50,715 nt of DNA, from assembly GCA_017470325.1 (NCBI GenBank), contig JAFUES010000014.1, positions 1-50,715 of the forward strand, read 5' to 3'. The position numbers and the translations under genes are program-made. Shown here piece after piece: positions 37,876-44,769 of this stretch. Each line of letters starts with the position of its first letter. Positions within the stretch are counted from its first letter, which is position 1. The DNA comes from Oscillospiraceae bacterium (GTDB taxonomy: Bacteria > Bacillota_A > Clostridia > Oscillospirales > Oscillospiraceae). The notes below the pieces were generated by a model, which worked only from the letters and a program-made list of their open reading frames with translations, ran no database searches and was not told the DNA's origin.

Positions 37876-38370
37876 ATGAATAAGAAAAAGTTATGCCTGG
37901 TCCTGCTTGCAGTGATCCTGGTCATGAGCAGTTGGATCACCCCGGCCCTGGCATACTTCACTACGTATACCAGGGCCAAGGGGGGCTATACGGTCCAGCT
38001 GAAGACGACGACCAATATCGACGAGAGCTTTGAGGATTGGACCAAGAGCCTGACGGTCACGAACACGGAGGGCGCGGCAGTGTACATCCGGGCGCGGGCC
38101 TATGCGGGTTCGACGTATACGCTGAAGTACAGCGGCAGCGGATGGACGTACAACGCAGACGACGGCTGGTGGTACTATGGCCCGGCGGTGGCCGCCGGGG
38201 AGAGCGCGGCAGTGCTGAATGTGAAGATCACAGACATCCCGGAGGCGACAGAGGTCGGCAGCTTCAATGTGGCGGTGGTGTATGAGAGCACGCCGGTGCA
38301 GTACAATGCCGACGGCAGCAGCTATGCGGATTGGGACATGGTGCTGGACCGGAAGGAGGCTGAAGGATGA
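37876..38370 (+). CDS. SipW/TasA-type secreted protein, small
   Basis: A 164-residue exported protein. The signal peptide ends ALAYFTTYTRAKGGYTVQL, the 'AYFT' start typical of proteins processed by the archaeal-like signal peptidase SipW (TasA and camelysin families), followed by a beta-rich domain with many Tyr and Trp (SGWTYNADDGWWYYGP). TasA relatives build fibres in biofilm matrix, which suggests a fibre subunit here; no sipW gene is in the window. It lies 12 bases behind the giant protein, has AGGAGGTG, and overlaps the next gene by 4 bases. Confidence 0.75.
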   Translation: MNKKKLCLVLLAVILVMSSWITPALAYFTTYTRAKGGYTVQLKTTTNIDESFEDWTKSLTVTNTEGAAVYIRARAYAGSTYTLKYSGSGWTYNADDGWWYYGPAVAAGESAAVLNVKITDIPEATEVGSFNVAVVYESTPVQYNADGSSYADWDMVLDRKEAEG

Positions 38371-39134
38371 GAAGGAACGGAGGCAAAAGCGCAGGCAAGA
38401 CGCGGCGCAGCCTGCGGCTGAACATCCTGCTGCTGGTGCTGGCCTGCGGTCTGCTGGTAGGCGGAACGATCGGGACGGCGCGAGCGGTGCCGCTGATCGA
38501 ATCGCAGTTTTTCTCGGCGGGCGTGGAGACCTATGAGATCGGCGTGACGCTGGTGGAGAACGGGAGCGCGGTGAGCAGCCGGAACTATGTGACCAACTCC
38601 AACTATGTGTGGGAAGAGGGCTACGGCGTTCTGTTGGGCAACCTGGTGAAATCCGGGGAGAGCTTCCAGCTGGGACGGGTATACCCGGAGGCACTGACGG
38701 TACAGAACAGCGGACGGATCGATGAGTATGTACGCGTAAATCTGTATCGGTACTGGGTGGACAAGAACGGCAATAAGGTGCAGAGCCTGTCGCCGGATAT
38801 GATCGATCTGCACCTGGTGACCGGCAACGGCTGGGTGGTGGACGAGGCATCCTCCACGACAGAGAGAACGGTGCTGTACTACACGAAGGTGCTGCCGACA
38901 GGCGGCACAACGCCGGCGTTTACGGATACGCTGACGGTAAGCGGGCAGCTGCCGTACCTGGTGACCCAGAGCACGAAGGACAATGTGATCACGACCACCT
39001 ACGACTATGAAGGCGTGAGCTTCCAGGTGGAAGCGGAAGTGGACGCGGTACAGACGCACAGTCCGGAAGCGGCGATCTGGTCGGCCTGGGGCCGCCAGGT
39101 TACGGTGACAGACGGCAACATTACCTTGAAGTGA
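38367..39134 (+). CDS. SipW/TasA-type secreted protein, larger
   Basis: A 255-residue protein with an Arg-rich N-terminus, a signal peptide to about residue 39 (TIGTARA) and the fibre-protein-like start ESQFFSAGVETYEIGVTLVE. The rest is a beta-rich jelly-roll-like domain (PEALTVQNSGRIDEYVRVNL is the conserved core of this group) ending in VDAVQTHSPEAAIWSAWG, an ending I recall from clostridial SipW-dependent proteins (family recall, not a search). ATGA overlap with the previous gene, and 10 bases to the next. A second matrix-fibre candidate. Confidence 0.75.
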   Translation: MRRNGGKSAGKTRRSLRLNILLLVLACGLLVGGTIGTARAVPLIESQFFSAGVETYEIGVTLVENGSAVSSRNYVTNSNYVWEEGYGVLLGNLVKSGESFQLGRVYPEALTVQNSGRIDEYVRVNLYRYWVDKNGNKVQSLSPDMIDLHLVTGNGWVVDEASSTTERTVLYYTKVLPTGGTTPAFTDTLTVSGQLPYLVTQSTKDNVITTTYDYEGVSFQVEAEVDAVQTHSPEAAIWSAWGRQVTVTDGNITLK

Positions 39135-39144
39135 GGAGGGCGGC

Positions 39145-39858
39145 ATGAAGAAGATCGTAAGTATTCTGCTGGCCCTGGTGCTGATGCTGGCGCTGCCGCA
39201 GGCGGCGTACGCGGATCACCTGAAGGGAAAAGACGGCTGGAACGTGCGTTATACCAGCGGCGGGAAGATGGAGAGCAATTTCCGCACGGCGGATTATAAC
39301 GATCCGGTGGCGGGACTGCAGCCCGGAGACGACATCACGTTTACGGTGGCGCTGAAGAACGAAAACAGCGCGGAGACGGACTGGTATATGACCAACGAGG
39401 TGCTCCATTCCATGGAGGACCGGGGCCAGGGAGCCGCGGGCGGAGCGTACAGCTACACGCTGCGGTACCAGGGCCCGTCGGGCGAGCGGCTGCTGTATGA
39501 CAGCGACACGGTAGGCGGCGAGCTGGTTGGCGAAGCGGGCGAGGGCCTGCACCAGGCGACGAGCGCGCTGAAAGACTACTTTTATCTGGACACGCTGAAA
39601 AGCGGAGAGAGCGGCAGCGTGACACTGGTGGTGGCCCTGGACGGAGAGACCCAGGGAAACGGGTACCAGGATAAGCTGGCGGACCTGCAGATGAACTTTG
39701 CGGTGGAGCAGAAGGGAACGGCGGTAAAGACGACAGCGGTGCAGACGGGAGATAACCGGATGCAGCTGGTACCGATGTATCTGACGATGCTGGTGGGCGG
39801 CGCGGTGCTGCTGTATCTGTCGGTACGAGCCCTGCGCAGGTACAGGAGGGAGGACTGA
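39145..39858 (+). CDS. Surface protein with sorting-like C-terminal signal (VQTGD)
   Basis: A 237-residue exported protein. Signal peptide to about residue 23 (PQAAYA), then the mature start DHLKGKDGWNVRYTSGGKME, a beta-rich domain (LQPGDDITFTVALKNENSAE, DWYMTNEVLHSMED, NYQ-type core) and a C-terminus that reads as a sortase-type signal: VQTGD near residue 205, a hydrophobic stretch (MYLTMLVGGAVLLYLSV) and basic RALRRYRRED. VQTG is not the standard LPXTG, so sortase use is inferred; otherwise it is simply membrane-anchored. No sortase gene lies in the window. Spaced 10 bases after the previous gene and 1 base before the next. Confidence 0.75.
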   Translation: MKKIVSILLALVLMLALPQAAYADHLKGKDGWNVRYTSGGKMESNFRTADYNDPVAGLQPGDDITFTVALKNENSAETDWYMTNEVLHSMEDRGQGAAGGAYSYTLRYQGPSGERLLYDSDTVGGELVGEAGEGLHQATSALKDYFYLDTLKSGESGSVTLVVALDGETQGNGYQDKLADLQMNFAVEQKGTAVKTTAVQTGDNRMQLVPMYLTMLVGGAVLLYLSVRALRRYRRED

Positions 39859-39859
39859 G

Positions 39860-40738
39860 ATGAAGAAAGCGGTAAGCATGCTTCTCGGTCTGGTCCTGGT
39901 GCTGAGCATGGGCGTGAGCGCGCTGGCGGAAGACTACGGCTATACGGTGCGGATCTACGCGGGGGCCCAGGGGAGCATCGGCGGAAAAGATGTAGTGGTA
40001 TATGAGAACGTTCCGTATCTGGCGGTGCCGGAGTTTGACATCGGGCAGGTAACGGTAAAGAACGAGAAATACTACGTAAAGGGCCTGCGAGAGAGCGGAC
40101 GGGACAACGACACGGTGGCGCCGGTGCTTCCGGTGACCCGGGACATCGACTATGTGGTGGCCTATGGGATCAAGGGGAGCGAGGTAGCGTACACGGTGCG
40201 GTATGTGAGCTATCCGGATGGGAAGACGCTGGCACCCAGTGTGACGTACTACGGGAACGTAGGGGACAAGCCGGTGGTGGCGTACAAGTTCATCGACGGG
40301 TACCGGCCGCGGTATTACAATCTGACGGGAACGCTGCAGGAGAACGCGGCGGAGAACGCCTTCACCTTTGAGTATGTGACGATGCCGGTGGATACGACGA
40401 CGGTGGCAACGGAGAGGACCACGACTACCACGTACCGGTACATATACCCGGTGACGGGGAACCGGCCGGCGACGGCCCCGCAGGCGAACGCGCAAACGAA
40501 TCCGGAGAGCGTGATCGAGGATGTGATCGAGAACGGACCGGAGGCGGTGCTGGATATGGATGTACCGCTGGCGGGACCGGACGGCGCGGGACAGAGCGAA
40601 GGCCCGGACAGTCCGGGCGGCCAGGAACAGAGCGGCTCGATCGGGAAAACGGCGATCGGTCTGCTTGGGGCAGGCGCTGCGGCCCTGCTCGGCTACTTCC
40701 TCTTCCTGCTCTTCAAACGCAGGGATGAACATTCCTAA
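39860..40738 (+). CDS. MucBP-like surface protein with C-terminal membrane anchor
   Basis: A 292-residue protein with a signal peptide (MKKAVSMLLGLVLVLSMGVSALA) followed by an N-terminal beta domain and a second domain with VRYVSYPDGKTLAPSVTYYG and FIDGYRPRYYNLTGTL, typical of MucBP-type mucin-binding repeats. Thr-rich (TTTVATERTTTTTYR) and Gly/Pro/acid-rich linkers follow, and a hydrophobic anchor (IGLLGAGAAALLGYFLFLLF) ends in KRRDEHS. No LPXTG is visible. It may tether or present the surface complex to host mucus, which is inference. Last gene before the operon terminator. Confidence 0.75.
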   Translation: MKKAVSMLLGLVLVLSMGVSALAEDYGYTVRIYAGAQGSIGGKDVVVYENVPYLAVPEFDIGQVTVKNEKYYVKGLRESGRDNDTVAPVLPVTRDIDYVVAYGIKGSEVAYTVRYVSYPDGKTLAPSVTYYGNVGDKPVVAYKFIDGYRPRYYNLTGTLQENAAENAFTFEYVTMPVDTTTVATERTTTTTYRYIYPVTGNRPATAPQANAQTNPESVIEDVIENGPEAVLDMDVPLAGPDGAGQSEGPDSPGGQEQSGSIGKTAIGLLGAGAAALLGYFLFLLFKRRDEHS

Positions 40739-40747
40739 AACAAAAGT

Positions 40748-40790
40748 GACACCCTGTGGCAGCTGCCATAGGGTGTCTGCTATTTTGAAA
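40748..40790 (+). terminator. Surface operon terminator
   Basis: 15-base arms (40748-40762 with 40763-40777), one mismatch or wobble allowed, followed by TGCTATTTT; ends the 27.7-40.7 kb operon. Confidence 0.7.
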
Positions 40791-40853
40791 AGCAGGGGCC
40801 GGCGTAAATACTTTTGGCCCGGTAAGGAGAGAAGCTGATCACGAAAAAACCCG

Positions 40854-40898
40854 TGGACAATTGGCGGTACATGCTTTACAATAGGATCATGTAAAGCA
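40854..40898 (+). promoter_or_regulatory. Peroxiredoxin promoter with overlapping palindrome
   Basis: -35 TGGACA (40854-40859), 17 bases, -10 TACAAT (40877-40882). The perfect inverted repeat TGCTTTACA (40872-40880) and TGTAAAGCA (40890-40898) with a 9-base gap covers the -10 box, a good site for a repressor. It is not the usual PerR box. Confidence 0.65.
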
Positions 40899-40925
40899 CA
40901 ACAAATTTTCGAAAGGAGACTGTTT

Positions 40926-41588
40926 ATGGACGAGAATCGCATGCCCCTGATCGGCGACAAGGCGCCTGAATTTCGCGCAATGACCACCATGGGGAAGGTC
41001 AACTTCCCTGCAGATTATGAGGGAAGCTGGGTCATCCTCTTCTCCCACCCGGCGGACTTCACGCCCGTCTGCACCACGGAGTTTATCACTCTCGCCAGAA
41101 TGGCGGACGACTTTGCCAAGCTCAACACCAAGCTGATCGGCCTGTCCATCGACTCGGTCCACTCCCACTTGGCCTGGGCCAAGAGCATTGAGGAGATCGA
41201 CTGGAAGGGGCAGGGGACCGTAAAGATCCCGTTCCCCATCATCGCGGATATCAGCATGAACGTGGCCAAAAAGTACGGCATGCTCCAGACGGTGGCCAGT
41301 ACCCAGACGGTCCGCGCCGTGTTCATCATCGACCCCGCCGGCATGATCCGCGCCATCCTGTACTATCCCATGTCCACCGGACGGAATATGGACGAGCTGC
41401 TGCGCATCGTCCAGTCCCTGCAGGTACACGATGAGCAGAACGTGTCCACCGGCGCCAACTGGCAGCCCGGCGACCCGGCTGTGATGGGGGCGCCCCTGAC
41501 TCTGGCCGACGCCGAGGCGCGCATGAGCTCCGACGATCCGAAGCTGCACCCCCTGGCCTGGTATCTGACGGTCAAGGACCTGGATTGA
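40926..41588 (+). CDS. 1-Cys peroxiredoxin (Prx6/AhpC-TSA family)
   Basis: A 220-residue peroxidase that reduces hydrogen peroxide and organic peroxides with a cysteine thiol. The peroxidatic Cys49 lies in HPADFTPVCTTEF. There is no other cysteine in the protein, so it is a 1-Cys type needing an outside reductant. The C-terminal dimer extension (NWQPGDPAVMGAPLTLADAE) fits the Prx6 subgroup. AAAGGAG lies before the ATG. It stands alone, with a palindrome-controlled promoter and its own terminator. Confidence 0.93.
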   Translation: MDENRMPLIGDKAPEFRAMTTMGKVNFPADYEGSWVILFSHPADFTPVCTTEFITLARMADDFAKLNTKLIGLSIDSVHSHLAWAKSIEEIDWKGQGTVKIPFPIIADISMNVAKKYGMLQTVASTQTVRAVFIIDPAGMIRAILYYPMSTGRNMDELLRIVQSLQVHDEQNVSTGANWQPGDPAVMGAPLTLADAEARMSSDDPKLHPLAWYLTVKDLD

Positions 41589-41613
41589 TCTCAAAACCTG
41601 AATATAGACATGA

Positions 41614-41650
41614 CCCGCTGCATCTGAACGGATGCGGCGGGTTCGCTTTT
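41614..41650 (+). terminator. Peroxiredoxin terminator
   Basis: 11-base stem (41614-41624 with 41631-41641, one G-U) followed by TTCGCTTTT. Confidence 0.8.
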
Positions 41651-41726
41651 CAGATAGGGACTTTTTCGGGACAATCGGCTGCCTTTGCCCAGTTTTTAGG
41701 AAAAACACGGAAGATGGGCTTCAAAA

Positions 41727-41755
41727 TTGAAAAAACAAGTGCTATACTATATATT
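41727..41755 (+). promoter_or_regulatory. Promoter of the YhgE/Pip cluster
   Basis: -35 TTGAAA (41727-41732), 17 bases, -10 TATATT (41750-41755). The AT-rich stretch from 41650 to the first gene at 41912 holds no other feature I can support. Confidence 0.6.
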
Positions 41756-41911
41756 GCTCTTTTATTCGCATTATTATTGTTTTCACTACCACATTTTGTA
41801 TCTAAACAAGAACAAAAGATAAACCGATCGGATACAAGGCGTAACGTTTTAGAAGCAAAAGCGTTTGCCGCGCGGTGAAACGATTCAGCAATACGGTATG
41901 GGACGAGAAGT

Positions 41912-43990
41912 ATGAAGAATGTTTTTAAAATCTTCATATCGGATATCAAGGCGATCGCGACGCACTTTTTTGCCATGGTCATTATTGGCGCTGTGCTGAT
42001 CCTGCCCGCCCTGTACGCATGGGTCAACATCTATGCCAACTGGGACCCATATGGCAATACGGGCAATGTCCCTATCGCCCTGGCCAGCGCGGACCTGGGC
42101 TATACACTGGACAGCGGCGAGCGCGTGAACAAGGGCAGGGAGATCATAGAGGAACTGGCAGAGTCCACAAGCATCAAGTGGATCATCACCGATACCCCGG
42201 AGGAGGCCATCGAAGGCGTCAGGCGGGGCGACTATTACGGCGCGCTGGTGATGGGAGAGAACCTGAGCCGAAACATGTATGACCTGACCACAGCGCTCCA
42301 GGATCAGGAACCCTCCATCGTGTTCTATCAGAACGCCAAGACCAACGCCATCGCCAATAAGATCACCACCACGGCGTCTACCACGGCGGAGCACAAGATC
42401 CAGGTGAAGTACCTGAGCGTGCTGATCCAGGGGATGCTGGAGAATGTGGAGGAGCTGTTGGGAGATCTGGATTCCGAGGAGGCGCTGGAGGACCTGATCC
42501 GGGTGCTGACCCGGCTGCGGGGCAACCTGTATGAATATGCCAGCATGATCCAGAACCTGCGGAATAAAGAGGGCGATATCCTGGCCGGATTGGACAGCGC
42601 CGGGGCGGCTGTCAGCGGCGTGGACGTGAGCGATACCAAGGCCACGCTGGAAAGCGCTAAGAGCATCGTCAGTACCATTGAGAAAGAAGTCCTGGATCGG
42701 ATCGGCGTCGTGGAAAAGCGCATGAATGATCTGCATGACCGGATCAAGGCCCAGGATCCGCTTACGCTCAGCGACACGATCCTGGAAAGCATGACGGAGG
42801 ACGTACAGGCCATCGAAGCAGATCTGGAAGCCCTGCGCAGCACCATCCCCTCCGACAGCATCATGGGGGCGGCGGTATACAACAGCGCCACTACGCTGCT
42901 GCAGCGGATGGAGAGTCTGGAGCAGGCCATGAAGGCCCAGCAGGGGAACACCCTGTCGGACCAGGCCAACAAGGCATTCCTGGAGTCCGCGGCTACGATG
43001 ATGGGGGATGCAAAGAAGATCCTGACGGACAACTTTACGCCCGCTTTCAAACAGTTTTTCGATAACATGATCCGGGATCTGGAGATCCTGATCAAGATCC
43101 TGGACGGGGTCAACACCACGGTCAAGGATGTGCAGCCGGTACTGTCAGCGGCCAAGGGGACCCTGGTCGCGGTCAACAGCACCCTGGCCCAGCTGCAGAC
43201 GGTGCTCACCGGCGCTGCCAGCGCGTTGGATCAGTTGCTGGACAAGCTGATCCAGGCCCGGGACAGCGACCTGCTGGGGGATCTGATCGAGCTGCTCCAT
43301 GGGGACCCTCAGCAGTTTGCGGAGTTCTTCTCCCAACCGGTGGAGGTGACCACGGAGACCATTTATCCCGTGGCCAACTACGGCACCGCCATGACGCCCT
43401 TCTACACCACCCTGGCGATCTGGGTGGGCGCCGTTGTCTCCGGTGCGATCATCAAACCGGAACCAGACGTGTCCCGCCTGAAAAAGGTGAAGAAGAGACA
43501 GATCTTCTGGGGCCGCTTCCTGATCTTCTTTCTGCTGGGCCAGATCCAGGCGGCCATCATTGTGGCAGGCGATATCTATCTGCTGGGCTGCCAGTGCCTG
43601 CACCCGGGGCTGTTTTTCCTGTGCGGCGCGGTGGCGTCCCTGGTGTTCAATCTGCTGATGTATGCCCTGACCGCCACGTTTGGCGATATCGGCAAGGCCA
43701 TCGGCGTGGTGATCATGATCGTGCAGATCGCAGGTTCCAGCGGCTCCTATCCCATTGAGATCCTGCCGGAGATCTTCAGCAAGATCTACACCTTCTTCCC
43801 CTTCCCCTATGCCATCAACGCCATGCGCGAGACCCTGTGCGGTCTCTATCGCTGGGATCTGTATAAATATCTGGGCGAGCTGTTGCTCTTCGGCGTGCTG
43901 GCGGCTCTGATCGGCCTGAAGCTGCGCGGCCATTTCGCCGGGGTCAATGAGTTCGTTGAGGAAGAGATGCATGAGACGGGAGTGCTGTGA
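41912..43990 (+). CDS. YhgE/Pip-domain membrane protein, copy 1
   Basis: A 692-residue protein with one N-terminal membrane segment (AIATHFFAMVIIGAVLILPA), the conserved YANWDPYGNT just outside it, an extracellular stretch to about residue 500 with long coiled-coil parts, and five C-terminal membrane segments (FYTTLAIWVGAVVSGAII onward) with NAMRETLCGL. This is the YhgE/Pip (ABC-2-like, DUF3533-like) layout known from phage-infection protein and the EsaA part of type VII secretion systems. No other type VII gene is in the window, so the substrate is unknown. The stop overlaps the next start by one base. Confidence 0.85.
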   Translation: MKNVFKIFISDIKAIATHFFAMVIIGAVLILPALYAWVNIYANWDPYGNTGNVPIALASADLGYTLDSGERVNKGREIIEELAESTSIKWIITDTPEEAIEGVRRGDYYGALVMGENLSRNMYDLTTALQDQEPSIVFYQNAKTNAIANKITTTASTTAEHKIQVKYLSVLIQGMLENVEELLGDLDSEEALEDLIRVLTRLRGNLYEYASMIQNLRNKEGDILAGLDSAGAAVSGVDVSDTKATLESAKSIVSTIEKEVLDRIGVVEKRMNDLHDRIKAQDPLTLSDTILESMTEDVQAIEADLEALRSTIPSDSIMGAAVYNSATTLLQRMESLEQAMKAQQGNTLSDQANKAFLESAATMMGDAKKILTDNFTPAFKQFFDNMIRDLEILIKILDGVNTTVKDVQPVLSAAKGTLVAVNSTLAQLQTVLTGAASALDQLLDKLIQARDSDLLGDLIELLHGDPQQFAEFFSQPVEVTTETIYPVANYGTAMTPFYTTLAIWVGAVVSGAIIKPEPDVSRLKKVKKRQIFWGRFLIFFLLGQIQAAIIVAGDIYLLGCQCLHPGLFFLCGAVASLVFNLLMYALTATFGDIGKAIGVVIMIVQIAGSSGSYPIEILPEIFSKIYTFFPFPYAINAMRETLCGLYRWDLYKYLGELLLFGVLAALIGLKLRGHFAGVNEFVEEEMHETGVL

Positions 43991-44769
43991 TGGCTGAGAA
44001 AAACAAAAAGTACACGCCCCGTCATCTGCCGCCGGAACCGCCGCGCGCTGCGCGCGCCACGGCCCGGCCGGGAAAGAAGCCGACAGCCCGCGGCGGGGCA
44101 GGATATGAGCCGGCACGGCCCACAAAGGCGCGCGCTGCCGCCGGGAATTCGAAGCCTGCGGGGAAGGCTGCTGCGGAAAAAGCGTCACGGCAGAGCCGTG
44201 CGCAGGCTGCGTCACAGCGAAAAGCGACGGAGAACACGCTGTTCCATCAGTCCCTGCTGCCAACGGTGGAGCATGTGCACCGTATGGATCAGAGAGGACT
44301 GCGGGTGGGCGTGATCTGGCTGCTGGTGCTGCCGGTACTGCTGCTTGTGATCCGGCGGCTGACGGACAGCTCCAAGGTGGCCTTTCTGATCATCTGGATC
44401 ATCGGTATGTTCATCATCGCGGCGGCGCTGATTTTTGTGGCCTACGCGGACCATGAGCTCAAACGCTTTCTGGAGGATGCCAAGCAATACGTGCCGGAGG
44501 CGTCTGAAACAGAACTGGACAAATTGCTGCCCAGCCCTGCCGAGGCGGTCCGCGGTATGGATGCGGATTCGCTGCCGGTAGCGCCAGAGGTGCTGCGCGG
44601 GATGTTGGCCCGGCGCCGGGAGCGGCGGGAAGCGGGCATGTCAGCCGAGGCGGTCACGCCGGAGGAGGCCGCCCGCCTGCGGTTGATCGAGGATTGGCTG
44701 CAGCGGCTTGAGCAGAGACGGGGGAAGGAGACCGAGAATGCAGAACATAAAGCGGATCATAAAGGGTGA
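43990..44769 (+). CDS. Two-TM membrane protein with basic, Ala/Pro-rich N-terminus
   Basis: Unrecognised. A 259-residue protein with a disordered Ala/Pro/Arg/Lys-rich first 80 residues, two membrane segments (GVIWLLVLPVLLLVIRRL near 105, then SKVAFLIIWIIGMFIIAAAL near 130) and a charged, helical cytoplasmic C-terminus (EEAARLRLIEDWLQRLEQRR). It starts at ATG 43990, one base into the previous stop, and runs 32 bases into the next gene, so it is translated with both YhgE/Pip proteins. It probably works with them; inference from position only. Confidence 0.75.
   Translation: MAEKNKKYTPRHLPPEPPRAARATARPGKKPTARGGAGYEPARPTKARAAAGNSKPAGKAAAEKASRQSRAQAASQRKATENTLFHQSLLPTVEHVHRMDQRGLRVGVIWLLVLPVLLLVIRRLTDSSKVAFLIIWIIGMFIIAAALIFVAYADHELKRFLEDAKQYVPEASETELDKLLPSPAEAVRGMDADSLPVAPEVLRGMLARRRERREAGMSAEAVTPEEAARLRLIEDWLQRLEQRRGKETENAEHKADHKG

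Noticed and set aside
41585..41878. A 97-residue open frame after the peroxiredoxin with one membrane segment
   Set aside because: It crosses the peroxiredoxin terminator and a promoter at 41727-41755, and neither possible start has a spaced ribosome binding site.
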